Source: Pseudomonas fluorescens (lineage in GTDB: Bacteria > Pseudomonadota > Gammaproteobacteria > Pseudomonadales > Pseudomonadaceae). From it: a DNA stretch of 64,000 bases. Below, one piece after another: positions 7,408-16,644 of the stretch. The stretch's first letter is position 1, and each line of letters starts with the position of its first letter. The notes under the pieces are model-generated. The model saw only the letters and a program-made list of their open reading frames with translations. It searched no databases and was not told where the DNA came from. The position numbers and the translations under genes are program-made. The stretch lies in assembly GCF_902498065.1 (NCBI RefSeq), contig NZ_CABVIR010000001.1:620001-684000 (forward strand), read 5' to 3'.

Positions 7408-8862
7408 TCAGGACAACATGTGATCGGCGGGTTTCAGTGTCCGGGTCAACCGGTGGTAGCTGAAACTGAACCCCGGGAACATGGCGATCACATGACCGCT
7501 CTTGCTTTGATACCAACTGTGGCAGCCTCCAGACTTCCAGACAGTGCGTTCCATCTCCCGGTGGATCATTTCAGTGTAGGTACGTTCTGCCTCGGGGCGT
7601 ACTTCGATACTGCGCAAACCCTGTTCTTTTAACGTGCGAATGCAGTCGAGGATGTAATTCATCTGCGATTCGATGATGAACAGCGCCGACGTGTGGCCGA
7701 TGCCGGTGTTGGGACCGGTGACGATAAACAGGTTGGGGAAGTCCGGCAGGCTGGTGCCGAGATAGGCGCGCGGGTAGGTCTCCCAGAAATCCCTGAGTTG
7801 CTTGCCGTTTTTTCCGCTGACCGGGTAGGAAATGACCCCGTCAGTGGCGTCATAGCCGGTGGACCAGACGATCAGGTCCACGTCGATATGCTGCCCGTCC
7901 TGCATGACGATGCCGGTTTCGTCGAGGGCTGCAATGCCCTGTTCGCGGCTGTGCAAGGTTACGTTGTTGCGGCCGAGCGCCGGGTACAGGGTGCTCGAGA
8001 CGATGACCCGCTTGCAGCCGATGGTGTAGTCAGGGGTCAGTTTGCGTCTGAGTTCGGGGTCGGGCACTTGTCGTTTGAGGAAGCGCAGGGCGTGTTGCTG
8101 GACCATGCGGATCGCCGGTTTCGAATATTTGAAGGCAATCACCCGGGTTTCGAATTGCCAGTAGATCATCCAGCGCAGCAGTTTGTAGGCGGGTTTGAGG
8201 CCCAGCAGCCAGCGCTGGAATGGCCCAAAGGTGCGATCGCCCCGTGGCAGCACCCAATGCGGCGTGCGCTGGAACACATGCAAATGTGCAACGTCCGGGG
8301 CAATCGCCGGAATGACCTGGGCCGCACTGGCGCCACTGCCAACGATGGCGACACGTTTATGCCGATAGTCGTAGGCATGATCCCAATGGTTGGTGTGAAA
8401 AGTCTTGCCCTGAAAGCGCTCCTGGCCCTCGAAGCGTGGGACGACAGGCTGGCTCAGCGGCCCTGTGGCGTTGATCAGGAACTGCGCGTAGAACGTGCCC
8501 TTGCTGGCGGTGTGCACCGCCCAGAGCTTGGCGTTGTCGTCCCACTCGATGCGTTCGACGTTCGCCTCCAGCTCCACCCTGTCGCGCAGGCCGAAATGCT
8601 CGACCACGTGCTGCGTGTAGCGGTGCAATTCTGCTTGTTCGGCGAACATTTGCGTCCAGCGGTAAGGCGCAAAGGACAGCGAATACAGCGGCGAGGGCAC
8701 ATCGACAGCGGCGCCGGGGTAAGTGTTCTGGCACCAGGTGCCGCCGAAAAAGTCCCGGCGTTCCAACAGACGAAAATCGTCGATACCGGCCTTGAGCAAA
8801 TTGATCGCCGCGCACTGGCCGCCGAAACCGCTGCCGATGATCAACACTTGAAAAGACTGCAT
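7408..8862 (-). CDS. flavin-containing (Baeyer-Villiger) monooxygenase
   Basis: A 484-residue FAD/NADPH monooxygenase. The N-terminal dinucleotide fold has GSGFGG at residues 10-15, the NADPH fold has GSGASAAQ near 175, and between them is the Baeyer-Villiger fingerprint FxGxxxHxxxW(D) seen as FQGKTFHTNHWD. The class I enzymes insert oxygen next to a carbonyl with NADPH and O2. Residues ATGY (as STGYDATD) near 350 are the second conserved family motif. It is the first gene of a two-gene unit with the hydrolase at 6429. Substrate prediction is not possible from sequence; long-chain or cyclic ketones are typical. Confidence 0.9.
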   Translation of the reverse strand: MQSFQVLIIGSGFGGQCAAINLLKAGIDDFRLLERRDFFGGTWCQNTYPGAAVDVPSPLYSLSFAPYRWTQMFAEQAELHRYTQHVVEHFGLRDRVELEANVERIEWDDNAKLWAVHTASKGTFYAQFLINATGPLSQPVVPRFEGQERFQGKTFHTNHWDHAYDYRHKRVAIVGSGASAAQVIPAIAPDVAHLHVFQRTPHWVLPRGDRTFGPFQRWLLGLKPAYKLLRWMIYWQFETRVIAFKYSKPAIRMVQQHALRFLKRQVPDPELRRKLTPDYTIGCKRVIVSSTLYPALGRNNVTLHSREQGIAALDETGIVMQDGQHIDVDLIVWSTGYDATDGVISYPVSGKNGKQLRDFWETYPRAYLGTSLPDFPNLFIVTGPNTGIGHTSALFIIESQMNYILDCIRTLKEQGLRSIEVRPEAERTYTEMIHREMERTVWKSGGCHSWYQSKSGHVIAMFPGFSFSYHRLTRTLKPADHMLS

Positions 8863-9046
8863 AGGCCTCCTTGTTTATCGTTGTTTATCCTTTCAGGTAT
8901 AGCCAATCATTGGAGGCGCGCTTCCTGTCTATAGCGCGGTATTCAGATTGCCGGCCGGTGATGGCTATTTGACGTTGCCCTGTTAGACTTCCAGCACACC
9001 CGCAAACCCGGTGTGATCAGGTTCCGTTCAGTGGCACAGAGGCCCT

Positions 9047-10120
9047 ATGGGAAAAACGGGAGGAAAAGGACTTTCACTGGCCAGGAGGCTTTATGCATCG
9101 CGAAGCCTGGGGCTAGCTGCAGGACTGGTGTGTGTGGCCGCCGCGATGTACCCGCTCGATCCGGCCCCGTGGGTCTGGGCGATCATGCTCTTCAACGGTA
9201 TCTTCTGGCCACACCTGGCCTACCTATGGTCGCGTCGGGCGACAGTCCCCTACCACGCCGAACACCGTAACCTGCTGATCGACGCCTTTCTCGGCGGCTT
9301 TTGGGTCGCCGCCATGCAATTCAATCCGCTGCCCAGCGCAGCCACCATTGCCATGATGGCGATGAACAATGTGGCCATTGGCGGTTTGCGATTCCTGCTG
9401 GTGGGCACGGTTGCGCAAATTCTCGGCGTTATCGTCGGATTTTTTCTGTTTACTCCGGCCTTCATCCCTGAAACCAGTCAACTGCAGCTATACGCCTGTT
9501 TGCCCTTGCTGTGTTTGTACCCGCTGGCGCTGGGCTGGATCTGCTTTCGCCAGGCCACCACGCTTGGCCGGCAAAAGCGCGAATTGCTCGCCCTGAGCCG
9601 TACCGACAGTCTCACCGGCCTGCTCAATCACGGTGCCTGGAAGGACCAGTTGGAAGTCGAATTCCAGCGCTGTAAACGTCAGAACCGGGGCGGGGCGATC
9701 GCTTTGATCGACATCGATCACTTCAAAGCCATCAACGACACTTACGGCCATGTCGCCGGGGATATCGTCTTGCGTCAGTTGAGCAAGGTGCTCAAACAGA
9801 ACCTTCGCGCCACTGACGTGGCCGGCCGCTACGGCGGTGACGAGTTCTGTGTGATTCTTCCGGACCTTGCGCTCAACAGCGCCGCTGCGGCCATGGATGC
9901 CTTGCGTGATCGCTTCGCCACCCTCGGTTACGAACAGAACCCGGCGCTGAAGGTAAGCCTGAGCATCGGCCTGGCCGCTTTCACCCCTGCGCACACCGAC
10001 GCGACGCTTTGGCTCAACGATGCCGATCAGGCGCTCTACCAAGCCAAGGCCACCGGCCGTAATCGCGTCATCTGTAGCGGCGATGGCGAACCCCATCACG
10101 AATTGCTCGACTCGGTATAG
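9047..10120 (+). CDS. membrane diguanylate cyclase (MASE2-GGDEF)
   Basis: A 357-residue inner-membrane protein. Residues 15-175 contain six or so hydrophobic segments and read as a MASE2 sensor domain, as in AdrA/DgcC. Residues 195-345 are a GGDEF domain with the active site intact (GGDEF at 263-267) and an inhibitory RxxD site exactly five residues before it (RATD), so it should make cyclic di-GMP and be subject to product inhibition. FKAINDTYGH marks the metal and substrate helix. It stands alone between hydrolase genes. Cyclic di-GMP from such enzymes favours attachment and exopolysaccharide. Confidence 0.93.
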   Translation: MGKTGGKGLSLARRLYASRSLGLAAGLVCVAAAMYPLDPAPWVWAIMLFNGIFWPHLAYLWSRRATVPYHAEHRNLLIDAFLGGFWVAAMQFNPLPSAATIAMMAMNNVAIGGLRFLLVGTVAQILGVIVGFFLFTPAFIPETSQLQLYACLPLLCLYPLALGWICFRQATTLGRQKRELLALSRTDSLTGLLNHGAWKDQLEVEFQRCKRQNRGGAIALIDIDHFKAINDTYGHVAGDIVLRQLSKVLKQNLRATDVAGRYGGDEFCVILPDLALNSAAAAMDALRDRFATLGYEQNPALKVSLSIGLAAFTPAHTDATLWLNDADQALYQAKATGRNRVICSGDGEPHHELLDSV

Positions 10121-10178
10121 AGCCGTGTGACTCAGTCAGGTAGGGTCTGGGCTCCCGACACGAAACAAGGATCGATTC

Positions 10179-11420
10179 ATGACGTTCAAACTCCCTTGCT
10201 CCCTGCTGGCCACCAGCCTCGGCCTCACGCTCGCGTTCGGCGCTTTTGCCCCTGCAGCCTTTGCCGAACCGCACAAACAGATTCTCGCCGATTCCGAGCA
10301 GTACAAAGGTGAAGCCCTGAAACTGCTGGAGCGGCTGGTCAATATCGATTCCGGTTCCGGCTATGAACCGGGCCTGACCCAGGTCAGCGACATCGCCATC
10401 GATGAACTGAAAAAGCTCGGTGCCACCATCGAACTCGTGCCGAACACACCCGATAAAAGCAGCCACGTGATCGCGACCCTGAAAGGCACCGGCAAGGCGA
10501 AAATCCTGTTGATGGCGCACATGGACACTGTCTTCAAGGAAGGCTCTGCCGCCGAGCGTCCGTTCCACATCAAGGACGGCCGCGCCTACGGGCCGGGCGT
10601 TATGGATGACAAGGGCGGCATCGTTGCTGGCATCTACGCGTTGAAAGTCCTGAAGAATCTCGGCTTCAAGGACTATGCGCAAATCACTTTCCTGCTCGAC
10701 GCCAGCGAAGAAACCGGCTCGGACGTCGCCACCGATCTGATCAAGAAAACCGCCAAGGCCCACGATGTAACCCTCAACCTCGAACCCGGTCGCCCGGCGG
10801 ATGGTCTGGTGGTGTGGCGCAAGGGCAGCGCCACCGCCGTCGTCGAAGTCAAAGGCAAGGCTGCCCACGCCGGTGTCGCGCCGGAACTGGGTCGCAACGC
10901 CGCGATGGAGGTGGCACATCAGATTCTGCAACTGGGCAAACTGGGGGATGAGGAAAAGAAAACCACCATCAACTTCACCGTGCTCAAGGCGGGGGACCGC
11001 ACCAACGTGATTCCCGATCAGGCCACGGCCAGGGCGGATGTGCGCGCGGCAGTGCCGGAAGAATTCGACCGGATCGAAAAGGATCTGGCGCGGGTTTCCA
11101 AGGACAAGCTGATACCCGAAACCGAAGTTACCACCACCCTTCAGCGCGGTTTGCCACCGATGCCGCAAACGGCTGAATCGGATCGGCTGATGGCAATCGC
11201 TCAAGGGATCTACGGCGAAATCGGGCGTAAGTTGACGGAAGAGGGCAGTGGCGGCGCGGCGGACGCGAGCCTGTCGGCGGCTGTCGGTACACCGACGCTG
11301 GATGGGTTCGGGATTGTCGGCGGCAATATTCATACGCCGCAGGAATACGCGGAGGTAGAAAGCGTGGCACCGCGGATTTACCTGTTGTCGCGGATGATTA
11401 TGGAGTTGGCCAAGAAATAG
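10179..11420 (+). CDS. M20 metallopeptidase, glutamate carboxypeptidase (CPG2-like)
   Basis: A 413-residue zinc peptidase with a cleavable signal peptide (residues 1-29, ending AFA-EP), so it is periplasmic. Family M20 zinc ligands are all visible: His in LLMAHMDTVF, bridging Asp in GPGVMDDKGG, the EE pair in DASEETGSD, Glu in LNLEPGR and His in GGNIHTPQEY. The length, secretion and ligand spacing match carboxypeptidase G2 of Pseudomonas, which removes C-terminal glutamate from folates and peptides. Residues about 210-320 form the dimerisation domain. It is a single gene followed by a REP pair. Confidence 0.92.
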   Translation: MTFKLPCSLLATSLGLTLAFGAFAPAAFAEPHKQILADSEQYKGEALKLLERLVNIDSGSGYEPGLTQVSDIAIDELKKLGATIELVPNTPDKSSHVIATLKGTGKAKILLMAHMDTVFKEGSAAERPFHIKDGRAYGPGVMDDKGGIVAGIYALKVLKNLGFKDYAQITFLLDASEETGSDVATDLIKKTAKAHDVTLNLEPGRPADGLVVWRKGSATAVVEVKGKAAHAGVAPELGRNAAMEVAHQILQLGKLGDEEKKTTINFTVLKAGDRTNVIPDQATARADVRAAVPEEFDRIEKDLARVSKDKLIPETEVTTTLQRGLPPMPQTAESDRLMAIAQGIYGEIGRKLTEEGSGGAADASLSAAVGTPTLDGFGIVGGNIHTPQEYAEVESVAPRIYLLSRMIMELAKK

Positions 11421-11433
11421 GTCGCCTGTTCGG

Positions 11434-11507
11434 ACGCTATCGCTGGCAAGCCAGCTCCTGCAAGGATGACGCAAAACCCTGCAGGAGCCGGCCTGGCGAA
11501 GGCGTCA
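11434..11507. repeat. REP element pair (degenerate)
   Basis: Two facing units, GCTGGCAAGCCAGCTCCTGCA and TGCAGGAGCCGGCCTGGCGA, between the convergent peptidase and decarboxylase genes. Same family as the other REP units here but with a varied core. Confidence 0.75.
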
Positions 11508-11525
11508 GAACGGCTCACACCGCAA

Positions 11526-12395
11526 TTACTCTTTAACGCTCATAAACTCTTCGGCCCAACGGATGTACTCCTCAGGCTGCGTGTACGTATGCGTCAATTC
11601 CGTAGCGCTCAGATCCGAGGCCTGAGTGAAGTACTGCCGCTGCTCGCGCAGGCTGTCGTAAGTCGCCTTGATCGCCGCAAAGTAAGCGCCATGACCGTCG
11701 ATGGTGACCCGCACACCCAGCTCCGCCAGACGTTTGTCGTCGCGCAGCAGCGGGTTGCCGTAGGTGACCAGCATCAGTGGTACGCTCAGGTGTTCGGCGA
11801 TCTGTTCCAGGTGGTCGAAGTCCCGCACGCCCACCATGCAAATCCCGTCCGCACCGGCCTTCTGGTACTGCTGGGTGCGGCTGATGATTTCCTGCACCGG
11901 CAGGATTCCCGCGTGGGTGCGAGCGATAATGGCCATTTCCGAGTCGACCCGGGCTTCCAGCGCTGCGCGGATCTTGCCGACACCTTCGGCGACGCCGATC
12001 AGGTCGGTGGACTTGCGGCCGAATTGCGCCGGCAGCAGGGTGTCTTCGATGGTCAGGGCGGCGATGCCGGCACGTTCGAGTTCGACGATGGTGCGCATCA
12101 CGTTGAGGGCGTTGCCGTAGCCGTGGTCGGCGTCGGCGATCACCGGCAATTGGGCGACACGGCCGATGCGAGTGGCTTGCTCAGCGAACTCACTGAGGGT
12201 GATAAGGGCGAAGTCGGGAGCGCCCAGCACCTGTAGCGAGGCGACAGACCCCCCCAGAATCCCTACTTCAAAACCCAGGTCCGCGGCAATGCGCGCCGAC
12301 ATCGGGTCGAAAACCGACGCGGTGTGATAGCAGGTATTGGAAGCGAACAGCTCACGGAAGTTACGGCGCAAATCTTGATGTGAAAGCCTGGACAT
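11526..12395 (-). CDS. oxaloacetate decarboxylase-type protein (isocitrate lyase/PEP mutase superfamily)
   Basis: A 289-residue TIM-barrel protein of the isocitrate lyase/PEP mutase superfamily. Length and sequence match the PA4872-type group, shown to decarboxylate oxaloacetate. Landmarks are [15 protein letters not shown], the magnesium-binding [24 protein letters not shown] and [10 protein letters not shown]. The usual lyase cysteine motif KKCGH is absent, which fits this subgroup. ATG 12395 is chosen because it gives the canonical [13 protein letters not shown] start; a longer frame to 12518 reads through non-conserved sequence. The gene stands alone. Confidence 0.88.
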   Translation of the reverse strand: MSRLSHQDLRRNFRELFASNTCYHTASVFDPMSARIAADLGFEVGILGGSVASLQVLGAPDFALITLSEFAEQATRIGRVAQLPVIADADHGYGNALNVMRTIVELERAGIAALTIEDTLLPAQFGRKSTDLIGVAEGVGKIRAALEARVDSEMAIIARTHAGILPVQEIISRTQQYQKAGADGICMVGVRDFDHLEQIAEHLSVPLMLVTYGNPLLRDDKRLAELGVRVTIDGHGAYFAAIKATYDSLREQRQYFTQASDLSATELTHTYTQPEEYIRWAEEFMSVKE

Positions 12396-12543
12396 ATGAG
12401 TTCCACCAATGGAATGGAAGGGCTTGAGCAAAAGTGTCAACGCCGAAAAACAAAAGGCTATCACGCAAAGGGGGGAAGAATGATGACGAATTTGCAGCGC
12501 GGGCCTGATCGAAACCACTCATGGCGAGGAGTGAGGTTGCTCT

Positions 12544-13578
12544 TCAAGCCGCCGCAGCCTGCTGCTGTCGGTTGAGCAGCGGCACCGCGCGTACCGAGCT
12601 GCCGGGTTGCAGTTGCAGGCGTTTGGCGGTGAGCCGGTCGACGATCAGGCTGTTGCCTACCCGTCTGGCGGGAGCGGCGGTGATGCGACAGTTTTCCAGT
12701 CGGCGGTTGTGGATCAGCCAGACCGGCGCCTGGTCGTCCGGCGTGCCGATGGCCAGCGTCAGCGCCTGGCTGTCGCGCACCGTGCGGATTTTCGAAAGCG
12801 GTGCTTCGATGACCGGGCCGGCGTCGAAGATATCGATGTAGCCCTTGTGCGTGAAACCTTCGGCGGTGAGGATTTTCAATGCCGGTTCGGTATTCGGGTG
12901 AGCTTTGCCGATGACGGCCTGGGCCTGTTCGGTGAGCAGGCAGGTATACAGCGGTTGGCGCGGCATCAGTTCGGCGATGAACGATTTGCTGCCCAGCCCC
13001 GACAAGTGATCGGCATGGTTGAAGTCCATCTTGAAGAAGTGCCGGCCCAGACTGTCCCAGAATGGCGAACAGCCTTGCTCGTCGGCACTGCCACGCAGTT
13101 CGGCGATAAGCTTCTCGCCGAACAGGTGCGCAAATTCGGCAACAAACAGTAAACGCCCCAACGACAGCAACCGGCCATTGCTGCCGTGGCGTTGATCCTG
13201 ACGCAGGAACAGGGAGCAAATCTCCGATTGCCCGGTCATTTCGTTGTTCAGAAACAGCGTCGGGATCTGCCGCTGGATGCCCAGGTCCGGTGACGCACTG
13301 ACCGTCAGCCCGACCCGATAGTTGTACCAGGGCTCACGCAGTCCAACGGCTCCCGTCAGTGCGCTGACCCCCACTACTTGCTGATCGTCGTCTTCAAGCA
13401 CGAACAGGTAGTCGGCATCGGCCCGTTCAACCTGTTCCGCGAAAGTCCGTTGCGCCCAACGCACCCGGTGCGCCAGGCGGTCCTCGCAGGCGGGCAGGGT
13501 GGTAAACCCGGGACCGGCGTGTCGAACCAGCGCCAACAGGGCGGGCAGGTCGGTGACGTGGACCGGACGGACAATCAT
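12544..13578 (-). CDS. aruG: arginine/ornithine N-succinyltransferase, beta-type subunit
   Basis: A 344-residue AstA-family acyltransferase, nearly collinear with AruG: MIVRPVHVTDLPALLALVR, GLREPWYNYRVGLTVSAS, SPFWDSLGRHFFKMDF and YIDIFDAGPVIEA are family hallmarks. It transfers succinyl from succinyl-CoA to the alpha-amino group of arginine or ornithine, first step of the AST pathway. The start ATG 13578 agrees with the family N-terminus. It lies 61 bases after the alpha-type gene. The operon partners aruC, aruD, aruB and aruE are missing here, and the pair is somewhat diverged, so it is likely a second copy with its own role. Confidence 0.88.
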   Translation of the reverse strand: MIVRPVHVTDLPALLALVRHAGPGFTTLPACEDRLAHRVRWAQRTFAEQVERADADYLFVLEDDDQQVVGVSALTGAVGLREPWYNYRVGLTVSASPDLGIQRQIPTLFLNNEMTGQSEICSLFLRQDQRHGSNGRLLSLGRLLFVAEFAHLFGEKLIAELRGSADEQGCSPFWDSLGRHFFKMDFNHADHLSGLGSKSFIAELMPRQPLYTCLLTEQAQAVIGKAHPNTEPALKILTAEGFTHKGYIDIFDAGPVIEAPLSKIRTVRDSQALTLAIGTPDDQAPVWLIHNRRLENCRITAAPARRVGNSLIVDRLTAKRLQLQPGSSVRAVPLLNRQQQAAAA

Positions 13579-13639
13579 GATGCAGCTCCTTCTACACGCT
13601 TGTTCGAGCACTGTCGTTGGGCACTGGGTGTGAAGTGGC

Positions 13640-14656
13640 TCACAGTGCGATCACCCGGATAGGGCTGCCTTCGGTGACATTCAGTGCCGCGCACATCTCG
13701 GCGCCAAGGACCACGGGTTGCCCGGCGGTGTAGTCCAGATCGGCGACGATGGCGCGATAGTTTCGCAGTGAGTCGTTGCTCACCAGATAGCGTCCGCGAG
13801 CATCGATGGTCGAGCCCTGTTTGACGGTGCCATTCTGGCTTTGCGCGATAGAGCGGATGCTGGCAAGACGTGCATACAGGGTCGGGCCGCCATCGAACAG
13901 GTCGATGTAGCTGTTAGTCTCGAACCCCTCGCGCTCAAGGATATCGAAGGCCTCCTGGCCGTCGGGATGAATACGGCCGATGCAGTCCTGTGCGGCCTGA
14001 GGCAGCATCGGCACGTAGATCGGATAGTGCGGCATCAGTTCGGCAAGAAATGTCCGGCTCTCCAACCCGCAAAGCCGCTCGGCCTCGGAGTAGGGCAGGT
14101 CGAAGAAGTGTTTGCCCAGCGCATCCCAGAATGGCGACTGTCCTTCTTCGTCGCTGTAGCCGACGATTTCGGTGATTACCGCTTCGGCGAAGCGCTGCAG
14201 GTGCGCGGCGATGAACATCAGTCGCGCCCGTGACAACAGTTCGGAGGACGGTGTGCGTACCAGTGCCGCATCGATGTGAAACCCCCGCAGCAAGGTGTGG
14301 CCACTGAGGTCGTGGCACAACGACAGCGCCGGCACCCCGTGCTCGATGTTCAGTTCCCGCGAGGCGCTGGTGAAGTGTCGGTTGCGCAGGCTATAGAACG
14401 GCTCGCCGAAACCGGCAGTGGCGAGGATTTCCGAACAGCCCGCCAGGCGCCGGGTAGTCAGATCCTCCAGCACGAAGAAATAGTTTTCCGGGCCATTGCG
14501 CCGCACGTCTTTATCGAACGAGGCGCAGGAGTCAAGAATCCGCTCGCGCAAGCGTTCGGTGTCGTCCGGCAGGGACGTGACACCGACCAGGCTTTCTTGC
14601 GCAAGTCGCTGCAATTGGGGCAGGTCGGTTAACTCCACTGGGCGTAAGACCAGCAT
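13640..14656 (-). CDS. aruF: arginine/ornithine N-succinyltransferase, alpha-type subunit
   Basis: A 338-residue AstA-family protein collinear with AruF: MLVLRPVELTDLPQLQRLA, GVTSLPDDTERLRERIL, AGFGEPFYSLRN, LCHDLSG, FLAELMPHYPIYVP and YIDLFDGGPTLYAR. With the downstream beta-type gene it would form the heteromeric succinyltransferase. The segment around residues 115-150 differs from the usual family sequence, including near LCHDLSGHTLLRGFHI. First gene of a two-gene unit. No ArgR site was recognised in the 5' region. Confidence 0.87.
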   Translation of the reverse strand: MLVLRPVELTDLPQLQRLAQESLVGVTSLPDDTERLRERILDSCASFDKDVRRNGPENYFFVLEDLTTRRLAGCSEILATAGFGEPFYSLRNRHFTSASRELNIEHGVPALSLCHDLSGHTLLRGFHIDAALVRTPSSELLSRARLMFIAAHLQRFAEAVITEIVGYSDEEGQSPFWDALGKHFFDLPYSEAERLCGLESRTFLAELMPHYPIYVPMLPQAAQDCIGRIHPDGQEAFDILEREGFETNSYIDLFDGGPTLYARLASIRSIAQSQNGTVKQGSTIDARGRYLVSNDSLRNYRAIVADLDYTAGQPVVLGAEMCAALNVTEGSPIRVIAL

Positions 14657-15193
14657 GGATGCACTCCTGTATCAAAGGGTTCGGCGGTTGGCACGAACCT
14701 GACTATCACTGTCGGTTTCCACGCATTGAATCGGCGGTCGCTTGCTGCAGTTGCCAGGCGCCGCTCTTTTTCTTTTCAGTCAGTCGCTGCTTGCCGAAGG
14801 CAGCGCGATGCTGTCGGTCGGGTGGGAGCGGAGGCGGTGGTACATGTTGCTGGGAGAGGGCATCCGGGCTCCTGCTGGATGAGGGTGGCGTTTAGATTTC
14901 ATAATCCGTTGCAGGAGTATTTATGGAACGCGCGCTCCATGTCTAGTGAATTTTTGTGCGCTTATTTCCGGCCCCAAAATGGGGCGAAATGCCCGTATGT
15001 AGAGGGCTACACCAATGTCGATCAACCTTGTAGGTCCTCGCTGACAGGGGGGGCGCAGACCGCTGTTTTTCAAGGGCGACAAGCGTTGGCAAGGTGTGAA
15101 ACGAAACGCCCCCAATCGTGTTTCTTGCGGCACAATTGCCTGATTGTTGGCGGCGTGACGCCGTTTTCCTTTCCCTTTATCGAGTGATCCTTC
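14657..15193. other. intergenic region without a recognised gene
   Basis: About 540 bases between the divergent aruF and phosphatase genes. It holds no reading frame with both a ribosome site and recognisable product. An imperfect palindrome ATGGA-N8-TCCAT with a GC-rich centre lies near 14933-14950, and a small hairpin with arms CGGCG/CGCCG and a short T run near 15150-15175. A cobalamin riboswitch was looked for because of cobF and not found. Presumably it carries both promoters. Confidence 0.5.
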
Positions 15194-15766
15194 GTGCAGG
15201 CGACCCGTTTGACCCTGATGTGCCACGCTCGAACCGTCGCACAGAAATTGGCGCGCTTTCCTACGGACGAGCCGGTGGAGATGGATTGGCAATCGGCTAG
15301 AGGTTCGTTGGGTTCCCGGTTCAAGAAGGCGCCGCGCCTGTTCTGCGGTCCGGAATTGCGGGCCCGGCAAACCGCCGGGTTGTTCGCCGGTGACGCGCAG
15401 ATTGTCGAGGCGCTGAGGGAGTGTGATTTCGGACGCTGGAAGGGCGCGCGGATTGACGACTTGCAGCAATCGGAACCCGAAGCGTTGCAGTCCTGGCTCG
15501 ATGATCCGTGTTCGGCCCCTCACGGTGGCGAGTCGGTAACGCAACTCGGCGAGCGGGTGGCCACCTGGCTGAAATCGCTGGAGGCAACACCGGGACACTG
15601 CGTTGCCATCACCCATCCATTTGTCATTCGCGCGGCGCTGACCCATGTGCTGCAAAGTTCCGCGTTCAATCTGATCGATGTCGAACCGCTGTCCGCCATT
15701 GAATTGCGGTTCAATGGTCGTTGGCGCTTGCGCGTGTCGGGCACAGACCTCGAGGGAGCCTGCTGA
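15194..15766 (+). CDS. histidine phosphatase superfamily protein (cobalamin-linked)
   Basis: A 190-residue branch 1 histidine phosphatase. The catalytic RHG is replaced at the expected place by CHARTV (LTLMCHARTVAQ), so the first arginine of RHG is a cysteine and the glycine an alanine; the second histidine is in VAITHPFVIRAAL. It overlaps cobF by one base (TGA/ATG), so it is translated with it. Homologues sit next to cobF and cobalt-transport genes in other pseudomonads and may dephosphorylate a corrinoid or nucleotide intermediate. GTG 15194 is used; no strong ribosome site is visible, so the start is less sure than the rest. Confidence 0.8.
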   Translation: MQATRLTLMCHARTVAQKLARFPTDEPVEMDWQSARGSLGSRFKKAPRLFCGPELRARQTAGLFAGDAQIVEALRECDFGRWKGARIDDLQQSEPEALQSWLDDPCSAPHGGESVTQLGERVATWLKSLEATPGHCVAITHPFVIRAALTHVLQSSAFNLIDVEPLSAIELRFNGRWRLRVSGTDLEGAC

Positions 15767-16521
15767 TGAAAAAACTGATGGTCATCGGCATCGGTGCCGG
15801 CAACCCCGACTACATCACGATGCAGGCCGTGAAGGCACTGAACCTCGTCGATGTGTTTTTCCTCATGGACAAGGGCCAAAGCAAAGACAAACTGATCGAC
15901 CTGCGTCGCGAGATTTGCCAGCGCTACATCACTGATCACGCCTACCGCTTCGTCGAAGCCCTCAGCCCGGAGCGCGAGCGCGCAGACGTGGACTACAAGG
16001 CGAGTGTGGAAGACCTGAACCTTGCCAAGCAGTTGACCTTCGAGCGGCTGATCAATGAGGAGATATCCGACGGCCAGTGTGGCGGATTCCTGGTGTGGGG
16101 TGATCCGGCGTTGTACGACAGCACCCTTCGGATCTTGCAGGCAATTCTGGCGTCCGGTCGCTGCGTCTTCGAGTTCGACGTGATCCCCGGTATCACCAGC
16201 GTCCAGGCGTTGGCGGCCCAGCATAAAGTGCCGCTGAACCGGATCGGACGCTCCTTCGAAATCACCACGGGCCGGCGCCTGGCGGCAGGACAGGTGAGCG
16301 ATGCCGACAGCCTGGTGGTGATGCTCGACGCGGAAGATTCCTACCGTCAAGTGGCGGATCAGGAGACGGAGATTTACTGGGGGGCTTACTTGGGGACGCC
16401 GGATGAAATCCTCATCAGCGGCAAGCTCAAGGACGTGGCGGACGAGATAGAACGGGTGCGCAAGGCGGCGCGGCTGGCCAATGGGTGGATTATGGATACG
16501 TACCTTTTGCGCAAGCCTTGA
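15766..16521 (+). CDS. cobF: precorrin-6A synthase (deacetylating)
   Basis: A 251-residue tetrapyrrole methyltransferase. CobF methylates C-1 of precorrin-5 using S-adenosylmethionine and releases the acetyl group in the aerobic cobalamin pathway. The N-terminus MKKLMVIGIGAGNPDYITMQ is the family signature with the glycine-rich SAM loop, followed by GGFLVWGDPALYDSTLRIL and VIPGITSVQALAA. Coupled to the upstream phosphatase gene. No other cob genes are in the window, as is usual for Pseudomonas, where cob genes are scattered. Confidence 0.95.
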   Translation: MKKLMVIGIGAGNPDYITMQAVKALNLVDVFFLMDKGQSKDKLIDLRREICQRYITDHAYRFVEALSPERERADVDYKASVEDLNLAKQLTFERLINEEISDGQCGGFLVWGDPALYDSTLRILQAILASGRCVFEFDVIPGITSVQALAAQHKVPLNRIGRSFEITTGRRLAAGQVSDADSLVVMLDAEDSYRQVADQETEIYWGAYLGTPDEILISGKLKDVADEIERVRKAARLANGWIMDTYLLRKP

Positions 16522-16544
16522 GAGATCAAGTGTTTGCCCCGACG

Positions 16545-16633
16545 CCATCGCCGGCAAGCCGGTCTCGCTCCCACAGGGATCCGTGACGATCAGAGATCTA
16601 TTGTGGGAGCGAGCTTGTCTCGCGATGAGGCCC
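16545..16633. repeat. REP elements, two units
   Basis: One unit CATCGCCGGCAAGCCGG with CTCGCTCCCACAG and a facing unit TGTGGGAGCGAGCTTGTCTCGCGATGAGG, in the gap between convergent cobF and ftrA. The two cores differ, so the pair is a mixture of two REP variants. Confidence 0.75.
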
Positions 16634-16644
16634 TCAAACCCACT

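Noticed and set aside
7693..8934. 413-codon open frame opposite the monooxygenase
   Set aside because: Shadow of the opposite strand; no ribosome site or domain.
14701..14716. TTGGCACGAACCTGACT resembling a sigma-54 promoter near aruF
   Set aside because: The -12 dinucleotide is wrong (AC) and it points away from aruF with no gene at the right distance.
14657..15193. Possible cobalamin riboswitch before the cobF unit
   Set aside because: No B12 box or GCTGCCCCCGCAACTG-type core found on the plus strand.
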